From assembly GCA_031283795.1 (NCBI GenBank), contig JAITBB010000004.1:1-9785 (forward strand): a DNA stretch of 9,785 bases, given 5' to 3'. Below the pieces are notes generated by a model. It made no database searches and was not told the origin of the DNA. It worked only from the letters and a program-made list of their open reading frames with translations. Every line of letters begins with the position of its first letter. Positions within the stretch are counted from its first letter, which is position 1. This DNA is from Rickettsiales bacterium. Lineage in GTDB: Bacteria > Pseudomonadota > Alphaproteobacteria > Rickettsiales > UBA1997. Positions 1 to 6,104 of the stretch are shown here, in pieces. The position numbers and the translations under genes were made by a program.

Positions 1-586
1 ACTTGTTCGTCATAGGAGTCTCAATAAAACCTGGAGCAACACAGTTCAGAGTGATACCGCGACCAGCAAATTCTATCGCCAGGGACTTCGTCAGTCCCAT
101 GACGCCGGCCTTGGAGGCGGCGTAATTAGCCTGTCCGGCATTGCCGGTGAGACCAACCACGGAACCTATGTTTATGATTCTGCCATATCTATTTTTCATC
201 ATCCTCTTTACGGCCTCTCTGTTCAGTACAAAGGTGGCTTTTAGGTTAACATCAATAACCTCATCAAAATCCTCTCTAGACATGCGAATGGACAATGTGT
301 CCTTTGTCATCCCGGCATTACAGACCAAAATATCCGGAGTGCCGATCTCTCCATCGACCACATCGAAAAGTCTTTCCACCTGCTCTGCGTCCCCAAGATC
401 GCATGGAAAAATGTGAGACCTTCCTCCTTCGGCCCCAATTTCATTGGCCAGCTCCTGTAGTCTACTGCTGTCCCTTGCGCTGAGGGCGACTATAGCTCCC
501 TGCCTGGCAAAGAAAAACGATATGGCTCGTCCGATTCCTCCGGAGGCGCCAGTTATCAAAACCCTTTGATCCTTAAAATCTGACAT
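1..586 (-). CDS. fabG: 3-oxoacyl-ACP reductase FabG (5' part, truncated by window edge)
   Basis: This is a short-chain dehydrogenase/reductase that reduces 3-oxoacyl-ACP with NADPH in the type II fatty-acid elongation cycle, in the cytoplasm. The first 195 residues lie in the window; the family is about 245 long, so roughly 50 C-terminal residues are missing. Visible signatures are the nucleotide-binding TGASGGIG at residues 12-19, CNAG (usually NNAG) at 89-92, and the catalytic set N114, S142, Y155 and K159 in the canonical S-x12-Y-x3-K spacing, followed by the APGFIETPMT segment that closes over the cofactor. The ATG at 586 is chosen because AGGA lies about eight bases upstream and the protein begins in register with the family. 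It is divergent from the alkD-like gene. The long match to the FabG pattern makes this subfamily more likely than a generic SDR. Confidence 0.93.
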   Translation of the reverse strand, partial: MSDFKDQRVLITGASGGIGRAISFFFARQGAIVALSARDSSRLQELANEIGAEGGRSHIFPCDLGDAEQVERLFDVVDGEIGTPDILVCNAGMTKDTLSIRMSREDFDEVIDVNLKATFVLNREAVKRMMKNRYGRIINIGSVVGLTGNAGQANYAASKAGVMGLTKSLAIEFAGRGITLNCVAPGFIETPMTNK

Positions 587-720
587 AGTTTATCCTAAAG
601 TAGATCTAGAGATGATTGGATATTCTTCCTTAAAGTCAATGCTGTGGACATGTATATCCGTACACACGGGTGGTGGTTAATTATGCGCATCCCACCAGGT
701 AGACCACTGGCTACATGGTC

Positions 721-748
721 TTGAAACCTAATCACTATCAGTTCTAAT
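721..748 (+). promoter_or_regulatory. Candidate sigma70 promoter of the AlkD-type gene
   Basis: TTGAAA (721-726) and TCTAAT (743-748) each match the -35 and -10 consensus at five of six positions, with a 16-base spacer. Transcription would begin near 755, right at the GGAG ribosome-binding site, so the leader would be very short. This is inferred from sequence alone. Confidence 0.45.
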
Positions 749-754
749 ACCACT

Positions 755-758
755 GGAG
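755..758 (+). promoter_or_regulatory. Ribosome-binding site that fixes the AlkD start
   Basis: GGAG lies nine bases before the ATG at 768 but fifteen before the alternative in-frame ATG at 774. The first ATG is therefore preferred. Confidence 0.5.
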
Positions 759-767
759 AATTTAAAT

Positions 768-1478
768 ATGACCATGGATCCACTGAATTTTATAGAGCAG
801 AATCTTCTGAATGGCGCCACCGAGGCGAATAGAATTGCCATGAAACGCTATTTTAGGGAAGAGATTAACTCCTATGGAGTCAAAAGCGCTGAAGTTAAGC
901 GAATAGCAAGAAATGTTCTGGTCATGCTCAGAGGTGGGAGTAGGGAGAAGATATTTGATCTATGTGAGGAGTTATGGCGCTCTGGCTACATTGAAAAATG
1001 TGACATAGCCTGCGAATTAGCCTATTCTCTGAGAGAATCCTACATTCCGAATGATTTTTGGATTCTGGAGCGATGGGTGGGTAATTATCTGGGTAACTGG
1101 GCAAATTGTGATTCTCTCTGTAACCATAGTGTAGGCTCATTCATAGAAAAATACCCGGAGTTCTTAGATAGACTGAAGCTATGGACAAAATCCGAGAACA
1201 GGTGGAAAAAAAGAGCATCTGCAGTATCTCTGATAGTTCCAGCTCGCAGAGGGCTGTTTCTAGCAACCATTTTGGCCATAGCCGAATCTCTTCTGGAGGA
1301 TAGAGATGATATGGTTCAGAAGGGCTATGGTTGGATGTTGAAGGCCGCCAGCGAGGCCTATCCGAACGAAGTGTTTGACTTCCTGATGGTAAAGAGGGAT
1401 GTGATGCCTAGGACTGCCTTTCGCTATGCTTTGGAAAAACTGTCTCCGGAGCTGAAAAAAATTGCCATGAAACGCTAA
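768..1478 (+). CDS. AlkD-type DNA glycosylase (DNA alkylation repair protein)
   Basis: The 236-residue protein belongs to the HEAT-like-repeat DNA glycosylase family (PF08713) that removes bulky or cationic N3/N7-alkylated purines without base flipping. It is alpha-helical throughout, as expected. The residues that in Bacillus cereus AlkD contact the damaged nucleotide (W109, D113, R148) appear to have counterparts in W111 and D115 (motif WANCD) and R149 (motif RWKKRASAV). The C-terminal D-x-VQKGYGWMLKAASE segment is also typical, and the length is normal for the family. It converges on the RNHCP gene with only three bases between stop codons, so no separate terminator fits. A 17-base exact direct repeat encoding IAMKR occurs near the start and at the very end of the gene. 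The family call is secure; the substrate range cannot be read from sequence. Confidence 0.9.
   Translation: MTMDPLNFIEQNLLNGATEANRIAMKRYFREEINSYGVKSAEVKRIARNVLVMLRGGSREKIFDLCEELWRSGYIEKCDIACELAYSLRESYIPNDFWILERWVGNYLGNWANCDSLCNHSVGSFIEKYPEFLDRLKLWTKSENRWKKRASAVSLIVPARRGLFLATILAIAESLLEDRDDMVQKGYGWMLKAASEAYPNEVFDFLMVKRDVMPRTAFRYALEKLSPELKKIAMKR
834..850 (+). repeat. 17-bp direct repeat, copy 1 (inside the alkD-like gene)
   Basis: ATTGCCATGAAACGCTA is identical to positions 1461-1477 and is read in the same frame, giving IAMKR followed by Y here. Confidence 0.8.
1461..1477 (+). repeat. 17-bp direct repeat, copy 2 (3' end of the alkD-like gene)
   Basis: Exact second copy of the repeat at 834-850. 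Here it encodes the last five residues, IAMKR, and the first two bases of the TAA stop codon. The reading frame is the same as in copy 1. Confidence 0.8.
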
Positions 1479-1481
1479 TTT

Positions 1482-1796
1482 TCAGAGGAGGGCAAGTCTT
1501 CTGACCAGCTCCTCAATGTTGTCGGTCTCAAGAACTCTGTTATTCCTTCTAAAATGGCATTTAGTGCACTCATGGACCACGACAAAATGGCCATTCTTCT
1601 GCAGCAGAGAAACTGGTCGCATCAGACCATGGCAATCGCAGGCTCTGTCCCCTGGGTTGATGTCCACATGTTTTGAGTAGAAACAATTTGGGCAGTGGTT
1701 TGTGAAGCCATTGCCGATAACCCGTACACCACAGTTTTCACAGACAAAATTTTCCACATTTTTTTGAAATCTCTTCACTTCTCGAAAAATTCCCAC
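1482..1796 (-). CDS. RNHCP-type zinc-ribbon protein
   Basis: This 104-residue protein matches the RNHCP domain family (PF12647), a small zinc-ribbon family of unknown biochemical role. Cysteines come in four pairs: C19/C22, C35/C38, C53/C55 and C77/C80. The family's signature region is present as TNHCPNC (33-38, with T for R), then SKHVD, PGDRACDCHGLM, and near the end H-x-C-x2-C-H-x-RRNNR. The start is a GTG that overlaps the 3' end of cysS by 22 bases. An AAGGA sequence about nine bases upstream, inside cysS, supports it, and the overlap suggests translational coupling. It is the last gene of the bactofilin-cysS unit and converges with the alkD-like gene. Function is unknown; nucleic-acid or metal binding would be only an inference from the fold. 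Confidence 0.85.
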   Translation of the reverse strand: MGIFREVKRFQKNVENFVCENCGVRVIGNGFTNHCPNCFYSKHVDINPGDRACDCHGLMRPVSLLQKNGHFVVVHECTKCHFRRNNRVLETDNIEELVRRLALL

Positions 1797-3115
1797 AGAG
1801 TTCCGTCCTTTGTGTCTTTCAGAGCAATTCCCATACTCTCTAATTTTTTTCGGATATCATCGGACCTGGACCAATTTTTCTCGGTCCTGGCTCTATTTCT
1901 GGCCTCGATTAGCCTCTCTATCTCTGCCATGTCCGGAGCCCCTGAAGAGCGATTGGCACCAGTGATCAGATTTTCATCAAATATCCCGAGAAATTCCATG
2001 GCTCGTCTAAGTTTACGAGTCTCTCCGTCTCTATTTAATTTACTTAGAGTGGCAATTACCTTCGGAGTATTAAGATCATCACACAGATTCTCTATGATCT
2101 CCTCGGGAATCGAACAGCCCCCCTCGGTTCCCGGCAAATTTCTATGGAGAGCCCTCAGTAGAGTTTCGGATTCCAGAATGAGGCCCCCACTGAAGTTTAG
2201 AGGCTTTCTGTAGTGATTTTTAATCATGGCTAGTCTCAGGACAGAGCCCGGTACGCCATTCTGTCTCAGCTTCTCTATTGTTACGAAATTTCCTAATGAC
2301 TTTGACATTTTTTTACCATCCACCATCAGAAAGCCCACATGCAACCAGAATCGCGCAAAATCACTGTCTGGGAAGGCACATTTACTCTGGGCTATTTCAT
2401 TTTCATGGTGTGGGAATTTTAGATCGGCCCCACCACAGTGCAGATCAAAGCTGGGTCCCAGATACCTATGACTCATGGCAGAGCATTCGATGTGCCATCC
2501 TGGCCTTCCAGTACCCCAGGGACTTGGGAATTTGCTCGATTCGTCATCATCGTCGGAGCTGGGTTTCCACAGGACAAAGTCCAGAGGATTCCTCTTGTTG
2601 GGGTTATCCTCAATCCTAACGGCCTCCAATAACTCATCTCTGTTCACATGTGATAGTGCGCCATAGTTCCCGTAGCTGTTAACATCGAAAAATACGTGGC
2701 CATTTGCCACATAGGCATGACCATTGACTAGTATCTTTTCTATGAGAGTCACTATGTCCCCCAGATGGTCTGTGACTCTTGGCTCGTGGGTTGGTCTGAG
2801 GTTATTTAGATATAGTAGATCTTCATCACAGAGAGGTATAATTCTACCTGTCAGGTCACCTATGGATACTCCCTCTTCTCTGGCTCTGGCATTTATCTTA
2901 TCGTCCACATCTGTGATATTTCTGACGTAGGTAACGTTTCCATAGAGGGTACGCAATAGCCTCAGAAGAACGTCGACCACGACTGCTGTTCTTCCATGGC
3001 CAATGTGGGCCCTATCATAGACGGTTAGACCACAGGAATAGAGTTTGACATTTTTGTCATCCAGTGGTTTGAACTTCTCCAGCCTGCCACTGCAAGTGTT
3101 GAATAGACTCAGCAC
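1775..3115 (-). CDS. cysS: Cysteinyl-tRNA synthetase
   Basis: This class Ia aminoacyl-tRNA synthetase attaches cysteine to tRNA-Cys in the cytoplasm and is essential. The protein has 446 residues, close to the usual 450-470. Visible are the HIGH motif at 37-40, the KMSKS motif at 269-273, the zinc/cysteine-binding ligands C28, C211 (GWHIECSAMS), H236 and E240 (FPHHENE), and the family's C-terminal anticodon-binding segment ending in the GI-x-LKDT-x-DGTLW pattern. The family's N-terminus (LSLFNT, then KLYSCGLTVYD) begins directly at the proposed GTG. That codon follows the bactofilin TAG stop with no gap and in the same frame, and has no clear ribosome-binding site of its own, so re-initiation by terminating ribosomes is likely. 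It is the middle gene of a three-gene unit. Confidence 0.97.
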   Translation of the reverse strand: MLSLFNTCSGRLEKFKPLDDKNVKLYSCGLTVYDRAHIGHGRTAVVVDVLLRLLRTLYGNVTYVRNITDVDDKINARAREEGVSIGDLTGRIIPLCDEDLLYLNNLRPTHEPRVTDHLGDIVTLIEKILVNGHAYVANGHVFFDVNSYGNYGALSHVNRDELLEAVRIEDNPNKRNPLDFVLWKPSSDDDDESSKFPSPWGTGRPGWHIECSAMSHRYLGPSFDLHCGGADLKFPHHENEIAQSKCAFPDSDFARFWLHVGFLMVDGKKMSKSLGNFVTIEKLRQNGVPGSVLRLAMIKNHYRKPLNFSGGLILESETLLRALHRNLPGTEGGCSIPEEIIENLCDDLNTPKVIATLSKLNRDGETRKLRRAMEFLGIFDENLITGANRSSGAPDMAEIERLIEARNRARTEKNWSRSDDIRKKLESMGIALKDTKDGTLWEFFEK

Positions 3116-3502
3116 CTAGGATTCATTCTTTGTCTCCGGCTGCTTCTTTGGGTTTGGTTTGTCGTCGGAAATCCTCTTTAGTTCACAATTTATATTTGCT
3201 CCGTAGTCTACAGCTAGAAATTTATACTCTAGGGCGCCGTTGACAACAGCTGTGTCGGAAATATTTATTTTATCGCCATAGGCCTTTCCCTCGAAGGTGC
3301 CCTTTATATTGAACACCTTACTTCTGATGTCTCCCTTTATTACACCGTTCTCACGAATAGTCACGGTATCCGACTCTATACTTCCTTCGATATACCCCTC
3401 TATCTCTATGTTGTTACAATTTTTTATGTCCCCTAGAAAAATTGTCCCCCCCGACACTAGGGAGGGGGTAGCATCCTTAGTAAAACTCTTGATTAATGGC
3501 AT
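3116..3502 (-). CDS. Bactofilin (polymer-forming cytoskeletal protein)
   Basis: Bactofilins polymerise without nucleotide into filaments on the cytoplasmic face of the inner membrane and recruit cell-wall enzymes. The 128-residue product has the right-handed beta-helix pattern of the DUF583 domain from about residue 18 to 108: repeated short turns such as IEIEGYIEG, TIRENGVIKGDIR, NIKGTFEGKA and INISDTAVVNGALEY. It is flanked by a short N-terminal tail and a polar, lysine- and proline-rich C-terminus. The ATG at 3502 is chosen over a TTG at 3613 because GAGG lies six bases upstream and because the intervening DNA holds a terminator and a promoter. The upstream neighbour is an M23 peptidase, a pairing known for bactofilins. 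It is the first gene of the unit with cysS and the RNHCP gene. Confidence 0.9.
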   Translation of the reverse strand: MPLIKSFTKDATPSLVSGGTIFLGDIKNCNNIEIEGYIEGSIESDTVTIRENGVIKGDIRSKVFNIKGTFEGKAYGDKINISDTAVVNGALEYKFLAVDYGANINCELKRISDDKPNPKKQPETKNES

Positions 3503-3508
3503 AGCATA

Positions 3509-3512
3509 CCTC
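3509..3512 (-). promoter_or_regulatory. Ribosome-binding site that fixes the bactofilin start
   Basis: GAGG on the minus strand lies six bases before the ATG at 3502. It supports that start over the longer TTG-initiated reading. Confidence 0.6.
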
Positions 3513-3529
3513 GCGCTCAGCTTATAATT

Positions 3530-3557
3530 ATTATAATTGGGTGTAAAAAATAAGCAA
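3530..3557 (-). promoter_or_regulatory. Candidate promoter for bactofilin-cysS-RNHCP
   Basis: On the minus strand a perfect TATAAT (3535-3530) is preceded at 16 bases by TTGCTT (3557-3552), a weak -35. Transcription would start near 3523, giving a leader of about 20 bases with the GAGG site. The -35 lies inside the distal arm of the upstream terminator. Confidence 0.55.
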
Positions 3558-3574
3558 CACCCGCCGGGCGCTGC
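3544..3574 (-). terminator. Intrinsic terminator of the pal-M23 unit
   Basis: On the minus strand GCAGCGCCC (3574-3566), loop GGC, then GGGTGTTGC (3562-3554) can form a nine-base-pair stem with two G-U pairs. It is followed directly by TTATTTTTT. It lies about 45 bases past the M23 stop codon and in front of the bactofilin promoter, separating two transcription units. Confidence 0.82.
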
Positions 3575-3619
3575 GATGGTTTCCTTTCCGCAGACATCGC
3601 TAGCCCCGGGCAAAAATCA

Positions 3620-4720
3620 CTACTGCAGAACCACCCCGCTCTTCCTAGACTTCCCACCGGCGCTAACGCCAACGTCCAAAAGCTTACCAGCCCTGATGAA
3701 ATTATCCGGATCCTGACTAATTTTGTTAATGCTAACCTGGTAGTGAAGATGGCTCCCGGTGGAATGTTTACCGGTATTTCCCTGATTAGCGATAATATCG
3801 CCTCTATTCACATGATCGCCGACACGAACGTAGGATCTATCCAGATGCCCATAGGCCGTGGTTACACCGTTCCCGTGATCCAAAACTATTATGTTTCCCA
3901 GTTCACTGCTCGAACGGACAGCAACCACAACTCCCCGGGCAGGGGCCAGAATATTCGACTTATAGGGACCAACCAGATCTACCCCACTATGAACCTTTAT
4001 CTCTCTGCTAAATGGATCTCTACGTAGACCGTAGCCACTGGATAGGCGGTAGTCATCCATGGGCACCATCAGTGGGGCCGAATTCAGGCGATTTTCCAGG
4101 AGACTTAGGCGTCTAACATTCTGAATTATCTTAGAACTCGTATCGTTTCTTGCCAGTTTCACAGTCTTGCCCTCATCTAGCGAGGTGAGCTTCAGAATTG
4201 TACCCAGACTGTTTGTCCGCAGCTCGATTTCGTCGTTTATCAGAGAGAGATTTTTAGCTATATTCACCAAAACCGGCTTTGCCCTATTGTAGTCCTTCAT
4301 GCTCAGAGACAGACCCGGCGTCGACCCCTCGGGAGCCGAAACAACCCTACCCATATCGAATTTTCTAAACCTATCGTAGTGATTTAGGGCTTGAAAATGT
4401 CGTCTCAGTTCATCTATGGTCCTGTCCAGATCCACTATTCTCTCGTTCAATTCGGTGTTCACAAGTTTCAGCCTATAGAGCTCCACAAACCACCCCCCCT
4501 GTCTTCTAAACCGGGAGAAGAAAAAAACACTAGAGAACGCTATCCATAGGAACGACGCAAGGCGCAGCACCTTCTGGGCCAGCCCTATTTTTCCGCTCCT
4601 TATTCCATCCTCTGACACGAGGATAACGTAATCATCCTTCATGAACTTTCTTTTACGCATATGACGTTCCAGATTAGCATATTTCTCCACCAGAGTCAAC
4701 TGTCTGCCCCCAATCACCAT
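3620..4720 (-). CDS. Membrane-anchored M23 (LytM-type) peptidoglycan endopeptidase with coiled coil
   Basis: A zinc metallopeptidase expected to cut peptide cross-links in peptidoglycan, acting in the periplasm. Numbered from the ATG at 4720 (366 residues): a basic cytoplasmic tail of about 45 residues, one transmembrane segment near 51-68 (ending SSVFFF), a predicted coiled coil around 82-114 (LVNTELNERIVDLDRTIDEL), a linker, and a C-terminal M23 domain. All LytM zinc and catalytic residues are present: H244 and D248 in HSGVD, H292 in YGHL, H324 and H326 in SHLH, so it should be active. A TTG at 4750 would add ten residues; neither start has a well-placed ribosome-binding site. The gene follows pal by roughly 100-135 bases and precedes a bactofilin gene. 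The tail-helix-coil-M23 layout resembles bactofilin-associated peptidases such as LmdC; that link is inferred from context. Confidence 0.9.
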   Translation of the reverse strand: MVIGGRQLTLVEKYANLERHMRKRKFMKDDYVILVSEDGIRSGKIGLAQKVLRLASFLWIAFSSVFFFSRFRRQGGWFVELYRLKLVNTELNERIVDLDRTIDELRRHFQALNHYDRFRKFDMGRVVSAPEGSTPGLSLSMKDYNRAKPVLVNIAKNLSLINDEIELRTNSLGTILKLTSLDEGKTVKLARNDTSSKIIQNVRRLSLLENRLNSAPLMVPMDDYRLSSGYGLRRDPFSREIKVHSGVDLVGPYKSNILAPARGVVVAVRSSSELGNIIVLDHGNGVTTAYGHLDRSYVRVGDHVNRGDIIANQGNTGKHSTGSHLHYQVSINKISQDPDNFIRAGKLLDVGVSAGGKSRKSGVVLQ

Positions 4721-4796
4721 CCCTGGAGTAGGGGAGTTCGGCTGTTCCAATTCACAGCACGCGCCCCCAACACCTCCCTATACGCAGTGGGTTTTC

Positions 4797-4825
4797 CTCA
4801 GGGGATCCTGAGAGCTATTCTCAGG
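4797..4825 (-). promoter_or_regulatory. Mutually exclusive hairpins between pal and the M23 gene
   Basis: The segment 4807-4813 can pair with 4819-4825 (seven base pairs, five-base loop) or, through 4807-4812, with 4797-4802 (six base pairs, four-base loop), but not with both. A further CTCAGG at 4840-4845 offers a third partner. No T-run follows, so this is not a simple terminator. It may be a leader structure, an RNA processing site or chance. Confidence 0.35.
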
Positions 4826-4855
4826 GCCGCAGACCATAACTCAGGCTATTACTTT

Positions 4856-5308
4856 CTAGTTGGAGCTAACTACAGCTCTTCTATTCTGGGACCAGACAGC
4901 CTCTCCCTTTCCGAATGCGGCGGGTCTCTCCTTGCCATAGCTCAGAGTTTTAATCCTCTTGGAGGCTACGCCCTTAGAAATTAGGTATTTCTTAACGGCA
5001 TTGGCTCTCTTCTGACCGAGGGCTAGGTTATACTCCCTTGTACCCCTTTCGTCGCAGTGTCCCTCCACTGTGATAGGTTTAGCGTTCTTGTCCTTAGCTA
5101 ATTTAGTCGCCACTAGATTCAGCGCCTTTTTTGTTGCCCCGCTAAGAGCAGCACTGTTAAAGGCAAAGAATACCTTGTCCCCTGCCTCAACGGTTTTTTC
5201 ACTAGCCCCACCAGCCTCGCTCTGAGTCTCCGAGGTAACAACATCGTAGCTCTTTCCGCAGCCACTCAGCAACAGCAGAGCTAGCGGTAAAAATAACTTT
5301 CCATTCAT
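4856..5308 (-). CDS. pal: Peptidoglycan-associated lipoprotein Pal
   Basis: Outer-membrane lipoprotein of the Tol-Pal system that binds peptidoglycan and keeps the outer membrane attached during division. The 150-residue product has a lipoprotein signal peptide ending in LLLLSGC with the lipidated cysteine at 17, a low-complexity Ser/Glu/Gly linker, and an OmpA-like domain from about 45 to the end. The diaminopimelate-binding core is intact: [12 protein letters not shown] (83-94, with D86) and the conserved arginines in QNRRAVV near the C-terminus. The ATG at 5308 is preferred to the one at 5323 because AGGG lies six bases upstream and it gives a compact signal peptide. No tolB or tolQRA gene is visible upstream, so pal stands apart from a usual tol-pal cluster here and precedes the M23 gene. 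Confidence 0.95.
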   Translation of the reverse strand: MNGKLFLPLALLLLSGCGKSYDVVTSETQSEAGGASEKTVEAGDKVFFAFNSAALSGATKKALNLVATKLAKDKNAKPITVEGHCDERGTREYNLALGQKRANAVKKYLISKGVASKRIKTLSYGKERPAAFGKGEAVWSQNRRAVVSSN

Positions 5309-5394
5309 AGACAACCCTAACATGATTAAGATGGGACAGATGCTAGACTATAATTTTTAGAAATCAACATAGTTTCGGATACAGTATTCAATAT

Positions 5395-5429
5395 TATGTT
5401 ATATAGATTTAAATCTTTGCCATAACATA
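5395..5429. repeat. Nested AT-rich palindrome upstream of pal
   Basis: TATGTTAT (5395-5402) and ATAACATA (5422-5429) form a perfect eight-base inverted repeat. Between them lies a perfect twelve-base palindrome, AGATTTAAATCT (5405-5416). It sits about 90 bases before the pal start and could be an operator or an RNA hairpin; nothing identifies a binding protein. Confidence 0.6.
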
Positions 5430-5489
5430 GAATTATTATAACTATTAGGGGATTCAATCGAGAAATTCCACTTTTTTATCCTCCAGGCA

Positions 5490-5695
5490 TCCTTTAGCCA
5501 GTCTAGAGACTATTTTCTCAGATTACCCTCGTCTCCCCAGGCTCGGAAATCTCAGACAGCCCGTTCCCTTGTCCACTAGAAGTTCAGCACCCTCGCCAGA
5601 TAATTCGTGGGACCGTTCCAGATTCTCCGAAGAGGACAGCCGAACCCCCCCCGGTCTACGCCGGGTCCGCCACTGACTGGCCGATAACCATTTTC
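5490..5695. ncRNA. Candidate structured RNA (GC-rich intergenic island), class unknown
   Basis: The 400-base gap between pal and the small secreted-protein gene has no open reading frame worth calling. Positions 5521-5690 are about 57-60% G+C, while 5341-5460 are about 25%. Such a bounded GC peak in non-coding DNA is typical of structured RNA genes. Short hairpins are visible, including CCCGG-6-CCGGG at 5650-5665 and GCCA-5-TGGC at 5669-5681. On the minus strand CCAGTCT (5709-5715 region) could pair with AGACTGG (5498-5504), but that much complementarity is expected by chance. I looked for signatures of RNase P RNA, tmRNA, SRP RNA and tRNA and found none. Strand is undetermined; a decayed gene is an alternative. 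Confidence 0.3.
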
Positions 5696-5722
5696 TTTTA
5701 CTGAATAGAGACTGGACCGAGA

Positions 5723-6043
5723 TTATTTTTTGGTTCCGATACTCAGAATTGTTAGGGGATCTATTCCAGACTTTACTCCGGTTTTATTCTCAAAGATGTT
5801 CAACTTCTTCACTGTAAGAGAGCCCGTATTACTGTCGCCCGAAACTCTAAGGACGTACGGTTTATGTGAGTCTGACACATCCAAAACAACGGTGTGATTT
5901 TCATCAAATAATTGAAGTTTATTTCCTATGAGCCAGAACTTATACTTGAGTTCTTTACTAATCTTAGCGCTTGCTTTTGCCTCTGAGAAAATAGGTAATA
6001 GCGTGATAAGTATGACACATAACTCCTTTCTAAAAAATTTCAT
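5723..6043 (-). CDS. Small secreted/periplasmic protein, unknown function
   Basis: I do not recognise this 106-residue protein. It starts with a convincing Sec signal peptide: basic MKFFRK, a hydrophobic core around residues 8-19 (CVILITLLPIF), and a likely cleavage after AKA or ASA near 24-26. There is no lipobox cysteine, so the mature part of about 80 residues should be soluble in the periplasm or exported. The mature region is polar with alternating hydrophobic residues (KFWLIGNKLQLF, TVVLDVSD, PYVLRVSG, SLTVKKLNIF), suggesting a small beta-rich domain. A longer reading from 6088 exists, but the ATG at 6043 has GGAGG five bases upstream and begins the signal peptide cleanly. It stands alone, divergent from the VirB6-like gene, with the GC-rich non-coding island downstream. 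Confidence 0.7.
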   Translation of the reverse strand: MKFFRKELCVILITLLPIFSEAKASAKISKELKYKFWLIGNKLQLFDENHTVVLDVSDSHKPYVLRVSGDSNTGSLTVKKLNIFENKTGVKSGIDPLTILSIGTKK

Positions 6044-6048
6044 CTTTA

Positions 6049-6053
6049 CCTCC
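6049..6053 (-). promoter_or_regulatory. Strong ribosome-binding site of the small secreted-protein gene
   Basis: GGAGG on the minus strand lies five bases before the ATG at 6043. It decides this start over the upstream in-frame ATG at 6088. Confidence 0.75.
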
Positions 6054-6104
6054 AAAAACCTGACCTGCCCAACAAACGGCGAGATCAAAAATTAATAAAC
6101 CTTT

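Noticed and set aside
595..783. 62-codon minus-strand frame between fabG and the alkD-like gene
   Set aside because: It overlaps the alkD start and promoter, has no ribosome-binding site that stands out and no recognisable sequence features.
1485..1514. GAGGAG/CTCCTC pairing at the end of the RNHCP gene as a terminator for the alkD-like gene
   Set aside because: The loop is 18 bases, the stem only six, and no T-run follows on either strand.
3503..3613. Longer bactofilin reading frame from a TTG at 3613
   Set aside because: The extra 37 codons contain an intrinsic terminator and a TATAAT promoter, lack bactofilin-like sequence, and the ATG at 3502 has its own ribosome-binding site.
5440..5480. 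Hairpin followed by TTTTTT on the plus strand, resembling a terminator
   Set aside because: The stem needs wobble pairs and a mismatch, and no plus-strand gene ends there; pal is on the other strand.
5490..5720. RNase P RNA, tmRNA, SRP RNA or tRNA in the GC island
   Set aside because: The GAGGAAAGTCC-type core of RNase P RNA, a tmRNA tag frame, the SRP tetraloop region and a tRNA T-arm with matching acceptor are all missing on both strands. A short resemblance to the RNase P 3' end (TTATCGGCCAG) stands alone.
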